Assembly (NCBI RefSeq): GCF_001247745.1
Contig: NZ_LAIR01000002.1
Span: 4,154,001 to 4,218,000 of the forward strand
Source of the DNA: Luteipulveratus halotolerans
GTDB lineage: Bacteria; Actinomycetota; Actinomycetes; Actinomycetales; Dermatophilaceae
Direction: 5' to 3'
DNA length: 64,000 nt
Shown: one piece after another, positions 31,457 through 40,490 of the stretch
Numbering within the stretch: position 1 is the first letter of the stretch
Layout: each line of letters opens with the position of its first letter
Made by a program: the position numbers and the translations under genes
Notes under the pieces: model-generated
The model's input: only the letters and a program-made list of their open reading frames with translations
Told to the model about the DNA's origin: nothing
Database searches by the model: none

Positions 31457-32677
31457 TTAGGGCTGCAGCAGTGCCGGACTCGGGCGGTACCGACCACCGG
31501 GGTAGGCGCGATCGAGCTCGGCGAGCTGCTCGGCGACCGTCTCGCGCCCGATCTCACGAGCCCACTCGAACGGTCCCTTGGGGTAGTTCGTGCCGAGACG
31601 CATGGCCGTGTCGACGTCGTCGGCAGTGGCCTCACCCCGGGCGACCAGGTCGACGGCCTCGTTGACGAGCATGGCGAGGGTGCGCACGACGGGGTTGCTG
31701 GCCGTAGGGGAGTTGGCCGCCGAAAGCGTAGCCGCGAGCCCGGCGTCGGGGTGGACGTTCTGGGCAACTCCCTGGTCGTCGTACTCGAAGACGCCCGCGC
31801 CCGTCTTGCGACCGAGGCGGCCCGCGGCGACGAGGTCGCGCTGGTACTGGGTGGGTTCGTAGCGCGGGTCGCGGTCGGTCTGCTCCCACACCGAGGTGCC
31901 GACCGCGAGGTTGACGTCCTGGCCGATCAGGTCGGTGAGCTCCATCGGGCCCATCCGGAACCCGACGTTGCGCAGAGCCAGGTCGAGCGTGGCCGGGTCG
32001 ATCTCGCCGGCGCCGACCATGCGCTGCGCCTCGCCGTAGAACGGCCGCGCCACCCGGTTGACGATGAAGCCGGGCGTCGATGTGCAGCGCACGGGCGTCT
32101 TGCCCCAATGGCGTACGAGTTCGCTTGCGGTGTCGAGGATCTCGCGCCCTGCGTCGGTCGCGTTGTGCGGGCCGTGGATGACCTCGACGAGTCGCATCAG
32201 CGGCGGCGGGTTGAAGAAGTGCAGGCCGATGAGTCGCTCTGGCCGCTGCAGCGCCGACGCGATCGCGGTGGTGTCGAGGCTGGAGGTGTTGGTGGCGAGC
32301 ACGGCGTCGGGGACCCGCTGCTCGAGCTGTCGGAACAGGTCCTGCTTGACCGCGAGGTCCTCGACGGCCGCCTCGATGACCAGCCCGACCGGCGGCAGCC
32401 CGCTCACGGAGTCGGTGACGTGGATGCGGGATCCGGCCGCTGCGGCGTCGGCCTCGGAGATCTTGCCCTTGGCGGCGAGCCGGTCGAGCGTCGTACGCAG
32501 TCGCTCCTGGGCGCGGGCCGCAGCGCCGGCGACGGCGTCGACGAGGAGGACGTCGTGCCCGGCCTGAGCCGCGACCTGCGCGATGCCCGAACCCATCGCG
32601 CCCGCACCGACGACCGCCACAGGGGCGGACTGCAGAGGGGCAGCAGAGCGGGTGGGGTCGTCGCCGTTGAGGACCAT
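31457..32677 (-). CDS. paaH: 3-hydroxyacyl-CoA dehydrogenase, PaaH type
   Basis: 406 residues. An NAD-binding Rossmann domain opens with VAVVGAGAMGSGIAQVAAQAGH (near 20), the catalytic region reads ATNTSSLD and GLHFFNPPPLMRLVEVI with the His-Glu pair, and the C-terminal dimer domain (TPGFIVNRVARPFYGEA) is followed by a second partial copy (LAMLVNEAVDLVARGEA...GTNYPKGPFEW), as in PaaH/PaaC. It oxidises 3-hydroxyadipyl-CoA in the phenylacetyl-CoA pathway. No clear ribosome site precedes the ATG. The rest of the paa pathway (paaABCDE, paaZ, paaJ) is not in the window. Confidence 0.9.
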   Translation of the reverse strand: MVLNGDDPTRSAAPLQSAPVAVVGAGAMGSGIAQVAAQAGHDVLLVDAVAGAAARAQERLRTTLDRLAAKGKISEADAAAAGSRIHVTDSVSGLPPVGLVIEAAVEDLAVKQDLFRQLEQRVPDAVLATNTSSLDTTAIASALQRPERLIGLHFFNPPPLMRLVEVIHGPHNATDAGREILDTASELVRHWGKTPVRCTSTPGFIVNRVARPFYGEAQRMVGAGEIDPATLDLALRNVGFRMGPMELTDLIGQDVNLAVGTSVWEQTDRDPRYEPTQYQRDLVAAGRLGRKTGAGVFEYDDQGVAQNVHPDAGLAATLSAANSPTASNPVVRTLAMLVNEAVDLVARGEATADDVDTAMRLGTNYPKGPFEWAREIGRETVAEQLAELDRAYPGGRYRPSPALLQP

Positions 32678-32782
32678 GCCGTCATGATCGCAGCAGCGTC
32701 GACCCCGCTGCCCGGCGGCCGACCGTGCCAACCTGGTCGACCGCTCGGGCGTCCATCCGGCGACCGACCCACGAGGAGACCG

Positions 32783-33259
32783 ATGCGTACGACGATCCTG
32801 GCCGCCACCGCTGCTCTCACCTGCTCCGTGGTGCTGAGCGGGTGCTCCGACGACGGAGGCGCGACGGGTACGCCGACCGCCGCGTCCTCGACCCCGGCCG
32901 CGTCGTCGACGTCGACGCCCGCCCCGTCGAGCGCAGGGCCGTCGAGCGAGGGCCCCACGAGCGCGGAGCAGGTCGTGGTGGAGGGCGTCATCGGCTTCCC
33001 GGGGCGCACCTGCGTGCTGTTCCGCGCCGACGACGGCACGGCGTACGCCCTCACCGGACCTGCCGTCACGCCCGACGTCCGCACCCGCGCGAAGGGCGGA
33101 CGTGGCATGCAGACCTCGCTCGACGACCCGCAGCCGGCGGCGCCGGTGACGCAGACCCGCGTCCGCGTGACCGGCCGACCCGCGCCCGGCGCCCGCAGCA
33201 CCTGCGACGCCGACGTGCTCGTGACGTCTCGGATCGAGGTGCTCCGCAACACCGCATGA
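32783..33259 (+). CDS. Small secreted lipoprotein, unknown function
   Basis: 158 residues. Signal peptide with lipobox LSGC (VVLSGCSDDGG, Cys near 18), a Ser/Thr/Ala/Pro linker to about residue 60, then a small domain with two Cys (GRTCVLFRADDGTAYALTGP ... ARSTCDADVL) that may form a disulphide. GAGGAGACC precedes the ATG. The domain looks like a beta-barrel of the type found in other Actinobacterial lipoproteins, but no family is confidently named. It is divergent from paaH. Confidence 0.7.
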   Translation: MRTTILAATAALTCSVVLSGCSDDGGATGTPTAASSTPAASSTSTPAPSSAGPSSEGPTSAEQVVVEGVIGFPGRTCVLFRADDGTAYALTGPAVTPDVRTRAKGGRGMQTSLDDPQPAAPVTQTRVRVTGRPAPGARSTCDADVLVTSRIEVLRNTA

Positions 33260-33429
33260 CGCCGGGGTCCGTGTCACGATCTGTCATGTCCGTGCCCGTG
33301 GTGGCCGGATGTTGCTAAGAAAGGCGGGGCGTGCGTCCAGCGCGCCCGTCTCGGGAGGCGCAGCACCGCTCGGCGGAGGCGTCGGCCCGCTCGTACACCC
33401 GCCGCACACTCGCTAGGAGCGGAAGCAGA

Positions 33430-35298
33430 ATGAAGCGTCGCAACCTCGCCGTGGCCACCGCCGCGGTGTCCAGCCTGGTGCTGGTGCCCTCGACGGCGTT
33501 CGCCGCCGGCCACGACGACCGCACGGTCACCCTCAACAACTCGGGCACCTCTCTCAACCTGGGCGCTGACGACGATGTCCAGCTCAACGGTGCGGCGCCC
33601 GCGACCCGCACGGTCCAGGCCACGCTGCAGCTGCCGCTGCGCAACCAGGACGAGGCACAGCGCCTCATCGCTCAGGGCGTGACCATGAGCCCGGCCGAGT
33701 ACCGCAAGAAGTTCGCACCGTCGCAGGCGCAGGTCGACAAGGTCAGCGCGTGGGCGCGCGACAAGGGCCTGAAGGTCACCCGCGCCAACCGCGACAGCGG
33801 CACCGTCTCGGTCAGCGCGCCGGTCCGTGGCATCAACTCCGCGTTCGGGGTCCGGATGCGTCTCGCGACCCTCGGCGGCGTCCAGGGTCTGGCCGTCGAC
33901 ACCGACCCCACGGTGCCCGACTTCCTGGGTCTCACCGGCATCTCCGGCCTCAATACGCTGCACCGGGTGCAGACCAACCGCTCGTCGTTCGCGCCGCGCA
34001 ACGTCCCCTCGCCGGGGGCGTTCAGCAACGCTGCGACCGCGGCGGCCGGCTCCGACGCGTGTGCGCCCTACTGGGGCGACGCCCTGAAGCCCACCGCCAA
34101 GAAGTGGGCGCAGGAGTCCAACCTCATCTGCGGCTACCAGCCCAAGGACCTCGCCAAGATGTACGGCGCGACCGGCGCCGCGTCCAAGGCGCCCTCGCTG
34201 GGCATCCTGCTGTGGGGCGGCGACACCCAGATGAAGACGATCACCAACGACTACATGAAGGCCGCCGGCTACCCCGAGCTGACGAGCTACACCTCGACGA
34301 TCGCCAAGCCGGACGCCAACATGCCCGACTGCGACCCCGAGGGCGTCAAGGGCGAGCACGCGCTCGACGTGCAATCCAGCCACGCCGTCGCGCCGAGCGC
34401 TGCGATCCACTACTACGGCGCCGCGAGCTGCTACGACGACGCGCTGACCGCGATGCTCGGTCGGATGGTGAGCGAGCACAAGGTCTCCACCATCTCGATG
34501 TCGTTCGGCTCGACGACCGACCGCGGCATGACCGACGCCGACAAGACCGCCTGGAACCGCCCGTTCCAGCAGGCTGCGCTCACCGGCATCAGCGTGTTCG
34601 CCTCGACCGGCGACTGGGGCAACAACTCCAGCCGCAACGGCGGCCTCACCGGTGTGGGCCACCCGGCGTCCAGCCCCAACGTCACGGCGGTCGGTGGCAC
34701 GTCGGTCGGTATGACCTCCACGGGTGCCAAGCCTGTCGTCGCCGGCTGGGAGAGCCGCTTCTTCAACCAGCCCAACCTCGCCTCCACCGTCGGCATCACC
34801 GACGTGACCCTGCTGCAGGGCATCAGCGGTGCGGGCGGCGGCACGAGCTCGGCGTACGCCCAGCCGACCTGGCAGAAGGGTGTCGTCACGGGCTCGACGA
34901 CCAAGCGGATGCTGCCCGACGTGTCGGCGCTCGGAGACCCGGCGACCGGGTTCAAGGTGCGCTACACCGAGAACGGCCAGGTCGGTTACGGCTCGTTCGG
35001 CGGCACCAGCCTCAGCTCGCCGGTGACGGCCGCGCTGGTCGGCCTGTCCAAGGCGCAGACCGGCCGCAAGATCGGGCTCGCCACGCCGTGGATCTACAAG
35101 CTGCGCGGCACGAGCGCCCTCACCGACGTCAACGCGCCCTCCAAGGCCGGCGTCTACCTGCCCGGCACGGGCCGCAAGTTCAACCTGATCGGCATCGACG
35201 CCAAGCCCGAGAACCTCGTCTCCGCTGCCGGCTGGGACAACGTCACGGGTGTCGGTACGCCGGCCGGCGCAGCCTTCCTTTCCGCGCTCGGTCAGTGA
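33430..35298 (+). CDS. Secreted S53 family (pro-kumamolisin type) serine-carboxyl peptidase
   Basis: 622 residues. Signal peptide (AVSSLVLVPSTAFAA), an inhibitory pro-domain to about residue 190 (ATLQLPLRNQDEAQRLI, MSPAEYRKKFAPS), then the catalytic domain: the Glu/Asp pair in GEHALDVQSSHAVAP (near 307) and the nucleophile Ser in FGGTSLSSPVTAAL (near 523), with a C-terminal calcium-site region GWDNVTGVGTPAG. These enzymes cleave at acidic pH. GGAGC precedes the ATG. An L,D-transpeptidase gene follows 26 bases later, and two more surface proteins sit nearby. Confidence 0.92.
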   Translation: MKRRNLAVATAAVSSLVLVPSTAFAAGHDDRTVTLNNSGTSLNLGADDDVQLNGAAPATRTVQATLQLPLRNQDEAQRLIAQGVTMSPAEYRKKFAPSQAQVDKVSAWARDKGLKVTRANRDSGTVSVSAPVRGINSAFGVRMRLATLGGVQGLAVDTDPTVPDFLGLTGISGLNTLHRVQTNRSSFAPRNVPSPGAFSNAATAAAGSDACAPYWGDALKPTAKKWAQESNLICGYQPKDLAKMYGATGAASKAPSLGILLWGGDTQMKTITNDYMKAAGYPELTSYTSTIAKPDANMPDCDPEGVKGEHALDVQSSHAVAPSAAIHYYGAASCYDDALTAMLGRMVSEHKVSTISMSFGSTTDRGMTDADKTAWNRPFQQAALTGISVFASTGDWGNNSSRNGGLTGVGHPASSPNVTAVGGTSVGMTSTGAKPVVAGWESRFFNQPNLASTVGITDVTLLQGISGAGGGTSSAYAQPTWQKGVVTGSTTKRMLPDVSALGDPATGFKVRYTENGQVGYGSFGGTSLSSPVTAALVGLSKAQTGRKIGLATPWIYKLRGTSALTDVNAPSKAGVYLPGTGRKFNLIGIDAKPENLVSAAGWDNVTGVGTPAGAAFLSALGQ

Positions 35299-35324
35299 CC
35301 GGTCGGCGAATCCGCTAGGGACAC

Positions 35325-36200
35325 ATGGCATCTCAGCCCGAGCCGTCCGGGCGCTCGCGCCTGGCGACGACACTCATCGGTGTCGTCGCCGGGTTCACGC
35401 TCGTCGCGCTGGTGGTCGTCGTCGCCGTCACGGCGCTCGGTGACTCAGGCGGCTCGGGCCACGCCGCACCGCACACCTCGACCTCGTCGAGGGCGAGCAG
35501 GGCGGCGTCCGCGTCGACGATCCCGGTGCCGGCCGTGCCGCCGGCCGAGCTCGCGCGACTGCCTCGGTCGACGACCGAGGGCTCGGTGCCGGGCGCCCCG
35601 GTCGACCTGCACGGTCGCAGCCACGGCGTGGTCGTCAACCTGGCGTCGGCGACCACCGGGTTCGCCGAGCCGGGCGCGAAGCCCGTGACCGTCGTACCCG
35701 CGTCTCAGCTCGGCAACCCGACGTGGTTGCCGGTGCTCGAGCACCGTGCCAACTGGTTGCGTGTGCGTCTGCCGGCCAAGCCCAACGGCGCGACCGCGTG
35801 GATCGCCGACACCGGGCAGCGCACCGCGACCACTGCCTGGGCCGTCCGCATCGACCTGTCGAAGGGGTCGATGACGATCACCCAGGGCGCCCGCACGGTC
35901 GGCACCTGGCCGGTCGGTCGCGGCCGGGACGCCACACCCACCCCGCAGGGCGAGACCTTCCTGCTGTCCGGGTTCGTCGACCCGGCGCAGGACTTCTCGC
36001 CCGTGATCTACGCACTGGGTGCCCACTCCGGCACCCTCGACAGCTACGGCGGCGGCCCCGGGACCGTTGCCGTGCACGGCTGGCCGACCGTGGCCGGCCG
36101 CACCGGCAAGGTCTCGCACGGCTGTGTGCGAGTCCCGGACGCGGCGCTCCACACCTTCGGCACGCTGCCGGCGGGCACGCCCGTATCCATCACCGCTTGA
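35325..36200 (+). CDS. L,D-transpeptidase (YkuD domain), membrane-anchored
   Basis: 291 residues. One N-terminal helix (TLIGVVAGFTLVALVVVVAV), a linker with an SH3-like stretch (about 100-170), then the YkuD domain with the signature HGWPTVAGRTGKVSHGCVRV; the catalytic Cys is near residue 265. It forms 3-3 cross-links in peptidoglycan or attaches proteins to it, outside the membrane. TAGGGA lies upstream of the ATG. It follows the S53 gene by 26 bases and precedes the LPVTG protein by 25, so the three may form one transcript. Confidence 0.93.
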   Translation: MASQPEPSGRSRLATTLIGVVAGFTLVALVVVVAVTALGDSGGSGHAAPHTSTSSRASRAASASTIPVPAVPPAELARLPRSTTEGSVPGAPVDLHGRSHGVVVNLASATTGFAEPGAKPVTVVPASQLGNPTWLPVLEHRANWLRVRLPAKPNGATAWIADTGQRTATTAWAVRIDLSKGSMTITQGARTVGTWPVGRGRDATPTPQGETFLLSGFVDPAQDFSPVIYALGAHSGTLDSYGGGPGTVAVHGWPTVAGRTGKVSHGCVRVPDAALHTFGTLPAGTPVSITA

Positions 36201-36225
36201 CCAGTTCCTTGAGGGAGGACGAGTT

Positions 36226-37077
36226 ATGAAGCGCAACACCGCGCTGTTCCGGGCGTCGTGCGCAGCCGGGATCGCCGGTGCCATCGGCCTGGTGGTCACC
36301 AGCGCCGGCGGCGTCGCAGCGCCGAAGGCCGCCGAGGGCGGTGGCGTCGCCTGGGAGACCATCACCGACGTGCACCCGTCGTACGCCGAGGGCTCGGTCG
36401 GCGACGCCGACGGGTTCTTCACCGCGCGCGCGACCGCGAGCGGCAGCGGCACCCAGGCTCAGGCGAAGGTCACCGCCTTCGCCATTCCGGCGCTCGACGT
36501 GAGCGGCATCGGCGTGACGGTCACCTGTGACGCCGGTACCTACTCCGTGTCGGTCACGGGTGGCGGCGCGCCCGGCGTGAAGTCCGCCGGTCAGACGGTG
36601 TCGCTCGCCCAGTTCACCGGCAACGACAACGCCCAGGGCACCGTGACCTTCGGGCGCGGCGGGGCTGACGGCAAGGTCGGCGCCTACATCGACCTGTCCG
36701 ACGCGATCGGCGAGGGCACGTACATCAAGCTCGGCTACGCCTCGTGCGCCGACGACAGCACGCCCACCCCGACCTCCACGACCGGGACGCCGACCGAGTC
36801 CCCGACGGGCACGCCGACCGAGTCCCCGACGGGCACGTCGACCGGTACGCCGACCGAGTCCCCGACCGGTACGCCGACCGAGTCGCCGACCGGCACCTCG
36901 ACGGGGACGCCGACCGAGTCGCCCACGGGTACGCCCACCGTGCCTCCCACGTCGCCGCCCGGAACCCCGACGCAGAGCCCGACGGGCGGTACGCCGACCT
37001 CGACTCCGCCCACCGGGGAGCCGACCGAGCCGCCGACGCCGACACCGTCGACCACCGGTCTGCCCGTCACCGGCTGA
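36226..37077 (+). CDS. Secreted protein with Thr/Pro repeats ending in LPVTG
   Basis: 283 residues. Signal peptide (IAGAIGLVVTSAGGVAA), a ~160-residue beta-rich domain with two Cys (VTCDAGTYSVSV ... GYASCADD), then about 90 residues of GTPTESPT-type repeats. The last residues are TTGLPVTG and the stop follows at once: the LPxTG sorting pentapeptide is present without the hydrophobic helix and basic tail a sortase substrate needs. GGGAGGA precedes the ATG. The repeat suggests a stalk; whether it is wall-bound or released is open. Not a known family. Confidence 0.7.
   Translation: MKRNTALFRASCAAGIAGAIGLVVTSAGGVAAPKAAEGGGVAWETITDVHPSYAEGSVGDADGFFTARATASGSGTQAQAKVTAFAIPALDVSGIGVTVTCDAGTYSVSVTGGGAPGVKSAGQTVSLAQFTGNDNAQGTVTFGRGGADGKVGAYIDLSDAIGEGTYIKLGYASCADDSTPTPTSTTGTPTESPTGTPTESPTGTSTGTPTESPTGTPTESPTGTSTGTPTESPTGTPTVPPTSPPGTPTQSPTGGTPTSTPPTGEPTEPPTPTPSTTGLPVTG
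36780..36945. repeat. Tandem repeats coding for GTPTESPT
   Basis: Units of 24 bases (ACGCCGACCGAGTCCCCGAC plus four) alternating with 36-base units that add GTST; five copies of the TPTESPT core. Such arrays vary in copy number by slippage. Confidence 0.8.
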
Positions 37078-37096
37078 CCCGCGCTGCTGCATGACC

Positions 37097-37129
37097 GCGC
37101 CCCCGCCACGTCCGACGTGGCGGGGGCGC
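37097..37129 (+). terminator. Strong hairpin after the LPVTG protein gene
   Basis: 16-base perfect arms GCGCCCCCGCCACGTC / GACGTGGCGGGGGCGC with a one-base loop, 20 bases after the stop. Confidence 0.85.
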
Positions 37130-37148
37130 CGTCGTACTGCCCACTCCA

Positions 37149-37208
37149 CCAGGCGAAATGTGACTTCAAGTGCTGCTGTGCGCACTCGTGAAGTCACCTT
37201 TCGCCTGG
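37149..37208. repeat. Palindromic element, intergenic copy 2 of the repeat found inside cydDC
   Basis: 20-base arms 37149-37168 and 37189-37208 pair with one mismatch; an inner AGTGC/GCACT pair extends the stem. 53 of 60 bases match 12233-12292. It lies after the terminator of the LPVTG gene and 57 bases before the GNAT-Nudix start. Confidence 0.9.
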
Positions 37209-37264
37209 GGAGAGGGTGCTCGGGCGGGGGCGCGGCGGCGGCGTACGACGCATAGGGTCGGAGC

Positions 37265-38254
37265 ATGACCTCGTCGACCGAGCCCGCGCGCCCGCTGCCG
37301 ACGCTCGTCGAGGCGCCCGTGGCCCTGCGGCCGTGGACGCCCGCCGACGCCGAGGCCACCGGCGTACCGGCCGAGGAGGCCCAGGAGTGGGAGCAGGCCT
37401 ACGCCGACGGTGAGCCGTCCGTGCTCCTCGTGGTCGAGGTCGACGGAGCGCCCGGCGGCACGGTCTCGCTCGGGCAGGTGACCGGTCGCGACCGCACAGC
37501 CCACCTCACCTGGTCGGTCGCGCCGACCCTCAACCCCGACCTCGCGAGCCACGGGCTGCGCCTGCTCATCGCGTGGGCGTACGACGAGCTCGGGCTGCGT
37601 CGGGTCGAGACCCACGTCGACACCGACGACGGCCGCGGCATCCGCATCGCCGCACGCGCCGGCCTGCGCAAGGAAGGTGTCGTGCGCGGGTACGCCGGCG
37701 AGGACGGCCGGCGTACGTCCGCGGTGCTGCTCGCCCGGGTGCACGGCGACGCCGACCCGTTCACCCGTGAGGGGTTCATCGCCACGCTCAACGCCGGGCT
37801 GCCGACCAAGCGGGCGATCGCGCAGGCGCTCATCCGCAACGAGCACGGTGAGGTGCTGCTGTGCGAGCTGGTCTACAAGAAGTTCTGGGACCTGCCCGGT
37901 GGCGTCGTCGACCCGGGTGAATCACCGGCGCACGCGGTCGTCCGCGAGATCCGTGAAGAGCTGAGCGTCGACGCGCGCATCCGTGCGCTCGCTGCGGTCA
38001 GCTGGTTGCCGCCGTGGCGAGGCTGGGACGACGCGACGCTGTTCCTGTTCGACGTCGAGGTCGCCGAGGCCGACATCGCGCGAGCGGTCCTGGAAACAAG
38101 AGAGATTCGCGCCGTGCACTGGGCCGACGACGTGACCGTCAAGGCGCGGACCGCCGACTACACCGCCCGGCTGATCGAGCGGACGGTGCAGCAGCTGGCC
38201 GACGGCGGCGGCACGGCGTACCTCGAGGACGGCGCCGATCCCGACTGGGCCTGA
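37265..38254 (+). CDS. GNAT acetyltransferase-Nudix hydrolase fusion
   Basis: 329 residues. Residues ~15-165 resemble a GNAT N-acetyltransferase of the RimJ type (VALRPWTPADAEATG, LRRVETHVDTDDGRG, AARAGLRKEGVVRGY). Residues ~180-310 are a Nudix domain with the complete box G-x5-E-x7-REUxEE (GVVDPGESPAHAVVREIREE). The two halves may act on the same or linked substrates (for example a nucleotide-activated amine), but neither substrate can be told. No ribosome site is obvious before the ATG. Confidence 0.85.
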   Translation: MTSSTEPARPLPTLVEAPVALRPWTPADAEATGVPAEEAQEWEQAYADGEPSVLLVVEVDGAPGGTVSLGQVTGRDRTAHLTWSVAPTLNPDLASHGLRLLIAWAYDELGLRRVETHVDTDDGRGIRIAARAGLRKEGVVRGYAGEDGRRTSAVLLARVHGDADPFTREGFIATLNAGLPTKRAIAQALIRNEHGEVLLCELVYKKFWDLPGGVVDPGESPAHAVVREIREELSVDARIRALAAVSWLPPWRGWDDATLFLFDVEVAEADIARAVLETREIRAVHWADDVTVKARTADYTARLIERTVQQLADGGGTAYLEDGADPDWA

Positions 38255-38263
38255 CCGCGCTCG

Positions 38264-38653
38264 TCAGTCGTTGTCGCGGTCGAGCAGGATGTTGAGCACC
38301 CAGCTGATGAGCGTGATGATCAGCGCGCCCGCGATGGCGTCCCAGAAGAAGTTGTCGACGTGGAACGACAGGTCGACCTTGCCCGAGATCCACGACAGCA
38401 GCTGCAGCATCGCCGCGTTGATGACGAGCGTGAACAGCCCGAGCGTGATGATCAGCGCGGGCAACGACAGGATGGTCGCGATGGGCTTCACCACCGCGTT
38501 GATGAGACCGAAGATCAGCGCCACCAGGACGATCGTCAAGATCTTGGACCCGGTGTCGGTGCCGTCCTGGGCGAGGGTGATGCCGCCGATGACCGCGGCG
38601 GCCACCCACAGGGCCACGGCGTTGATGCCCGTCTTGATCGCGAAGTTGACCAT
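38264..38653 (-). CDS. Holin-like family 4 (phage holin superfamily IV) membrane protein
   Basis: 129 residues with four helices (AVALWVAAAVIGGITL, IVLVALIFGLINAVV, ALIITLGLFTLVINAAML, IAGALIITLISWVLNILL) and the conserved NAVVKPI and NAAML motifs of the Phage_holin_4_2 group, common in non-phage bacterial chromosomes. Nothing else phage-like is near. GAGG about ten bases before ATG 38653 favours it over ATG 38662. The divergent aminotransferase starts 60 bases away; the stop is ten bases from that of the convergent GNAT-Nudix gene. Confidence 0.85.
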   Translation of the reverse strand: MVNFAIKTGINAVALWVAAAVIGGITLAQDGTDTGSKILTIVLVALIFGLINAVVKPIATILSLPALIITLGLFTLVINAAMLQLLSWISGKVDLSFHVDNFFWDAIAGALIITLISWVLNILLDRDND

Positions 38654-38713
38654 GCGCCCCATCCTCGCAGCACCGGCGACGCCGACGCACGCACCACTTC
38701 TACAGTGGTGCGC

Positions 38714-39808
38714 ATGACCGACCAGACCTCGCCGACCAACGACGTCCGGCTGCGTACGACGCTCGCCGGCGTCCCCGCCTACAAGGCAGGCAAGCCCGCG
38801 GCACCGCGCACCGACGTGACCACGTACAAGATCTCGTCCAACGAGAACCCCTACCCGCCGCTGCCGTCGGTGCTCAAGGTCGTCCAGGACGCCGCGACCT
38901 CGATCAACCGCTACCCCGACATGGCCGTCTCGGGTCTGACCCACAGGCTCGCCGAGACCCTCGACGTGCCGGTCGAGCACCTCGCCACCGGCACCGGCTC
39001 GGTCGGCGTCCTCGGTCAGCTGCTGCAGATCACCTGCGAGCCCGGTGACGAGGTCGTCTACGCGTGGCGGTCGTTCGAGGCATACCCGATCGTCGTCGCG
39101 CTTGCCGGCGCCACCTCGGTGCAGGTGCCGCTCACGGCCGACGCTCGGCACGACCTCGACGCGATGGCTGACGCGATCACCGACAAGACGCGGCTCGTGA
39201 TCGTCTGCACGCCCAACAACCCGACGGGTCCGGCCGTGCACGCCGACGAGCTCGATGCGTTCCTGGCCAAGGTGCCGTCCGACGTGCTGGTCGTCATCGA
39301 CGAGGCCTACCTCGAGTTCGGCCGCGACGACGCCGCGCCCGTCGCGCTCGACCTCTATCGCGCGCACGCCAATGTCGCTGTGCTGCGGACGTTCTCGAAG
39401 GCTTACGGCCTCGCCGGCCTGCGCGTCGGCTACTGCGTCGCGCAGGCCCCGGTCGCTGAGGCGTTGCGCAAGGCCGCCGTGCCGTTCGGTGTCAACGCGC
39501 TCGCCCAGGAGGCCGCGATCGCGAGCCTCGACGCCTACGACGAGCTCGCCGAGCGCGTCGATGCCCTGGTGGCCGAGCGCGTTCGGGTGCTCGCAGCGCT
39601 GCGCGAGCAGGGCTGGCCCGTGCCCGACAGCGAGGCCAACTTCGTGTGGCTGCCGCTGGGTGACGACACCGTCGCGTTCGCTGAGGCCGCTGATGCAGCA
39701 GGGCTCGTGGTGCGTCCGTTCGCGGGCGAGGGCTGCCGCTGCACCATCGCCGAGACCGAGGCCAACGACCGCCTGATCGAGGTCGCGGCCGCCTTCCGCA
39801 ACCGCTGA
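38714..39808 (+). CDS. Histidinol-phosphate / aromatic aminotransferase (HisC family)
   Basis: 364-residue fold-type I PLP enzyme. ISSNENPYPP at the N-terminus, CTPNNPTGPAV (PLP ring), VVIDEAYLEFGRD (PLP-N1 Asp), and FSKAYGLAGLRVGY with the Schiff-base Lys near residue 225 define the HisC/Pat family. It lacks a his operon neighbour and is more like Actinobacterial aromatic aminotransferases (Pat), which complete phenylalanine and tyrosine synthesis. Either substrate is possible. ATG at 38714. Confidence 0.9.
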   Translation: MTDQTSPTNDVRLRTTLAGVPAYKAGKPAAPRTDVTTYKISSNENPYPPLPSVLKVVQDAATSINRYPDMAVSGLTHRLAETLDVPVEHLATGTGSVGVLGQLLQITCEPGDEVVYAWRSFEAYPIVVALAGATSVQVPLTADARHDLDAMADAITDKTRLVIVCTPNNPTGPAVHADELDAFLAKVPSDVLVVIDEAYLEFGRDDAAPVALDLYRAHANVAVLRTFSKAYGLAGLRVGYCVAQAPVAEALRKAAVPFGVNALAQEAAIASLDAYDELAERVDALVAERVRVLAALREQGWPVPDSEANFVWLPLGDDTVAFAEAADAAGLVVRPFAGEGCRCTIAETEANDRLIEVAAAFRNR

Positions 39809-39813
39809 CGCCC

Positions 39814-40453
39814 GTGGCCGGGCTGTGGTTCGACGTCGCGTCGAGTGAGCGTACGCCGACCGCCAACCGGCACCTCGCGTACTGCCTGGCACTCATCGCC
39901 GGAGTGCTCAACTCCGTGGGCTTCGTGGCCGTCTCGGTCTACACCTCGCACATGACGGGCGTGGTCGCGACGATGGCCGACAACGTCGCCCTCCACGGTC
40001 TGCGGACGATCGGTAGCCGCCGCCACCTCGTTGCCCGGTACGCCGTTGACGTTCGCCCTTCTCGCACAAGGGGTTTCGTGGCAGCACCGGGCGACGCTGT
40101 TCATCGGGGTGCTGTGCTTCACGATGGGCCTGCAGAACGCGATCATCACGAAGCTGTCCGGCGCGCAGATCCGTACGACGCACGTCACCGGCATGGTCAC
40201 CGACATCGGCATCGAGCTCGGCAAGCTCGCCTATCCGCGCCGCGCGGGCGACCCCGAGCCGGTCCGTGCCGACGTGGCTCGCCTGCGGATGCACCTGACG
40301 ACGGTGGGCCTGTTCTTCCTGGGAGGCGTGGTGGGTGCGGTCGGCTACCTCGAGATCGGGTTCGCGACGCTCGTGCCGGGCGCCGTCGTCCTGCTGGTGG
40401 TGAGCACGCCGCCGCTGCTCGCCGACCTGCGCGCCCACCGCGCCGCCCGCTGA
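39814..40453 (+). pseudogene. DUF1275 (YoaK) membrane protein, internally deleted and frameshifted
   Basis: The first frame encodes the family N-terminus (CLALIAGVLNSVGFVAVSVY, TSHMTGVVATMADN) up to about 40040; a second frame then encodes the C-terminal half (CFTMGLQNAIITKLSGAQIR, TTHVTGMVTDIGIELGKL, VGLFFLGGVVGAVGYLEIGF). Only about 42 codons lie between the HMTG and MGLQNA blocks, roughly half the usual distance, and the frame changes near 40045. So helices 2-3 are largely lost and the gene looks dead. It begins five bases after the aminotransferase stop. Confidence 0.8.
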
Positions 40454-40490
40454 CCCCGACGTCCAGCGGCGGCGTCGCGGTGTCGGCGGG

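Noticed and set aside
33260..33429. Cyclic-di-AMP (ydaO) riboswitch before the S53 gene
   Set aside because: Considered because the leader is 170 bases and precedes wall-related genes, but the conserved core could not be found.
33274..35373. A 699-codon minus-strand frame opposite the S53 peptidase gene
   Set aside because: Composition of an antisense frame; the plus strand shows signal peptide, pro-domain and catalytic motifs.
38264..38653. Prophage remnant, because of the holin-like protein
   Set aside because: No other phage gene, integrase or attachment site nearby; this holin-like family is common in ordinary chromosomes.
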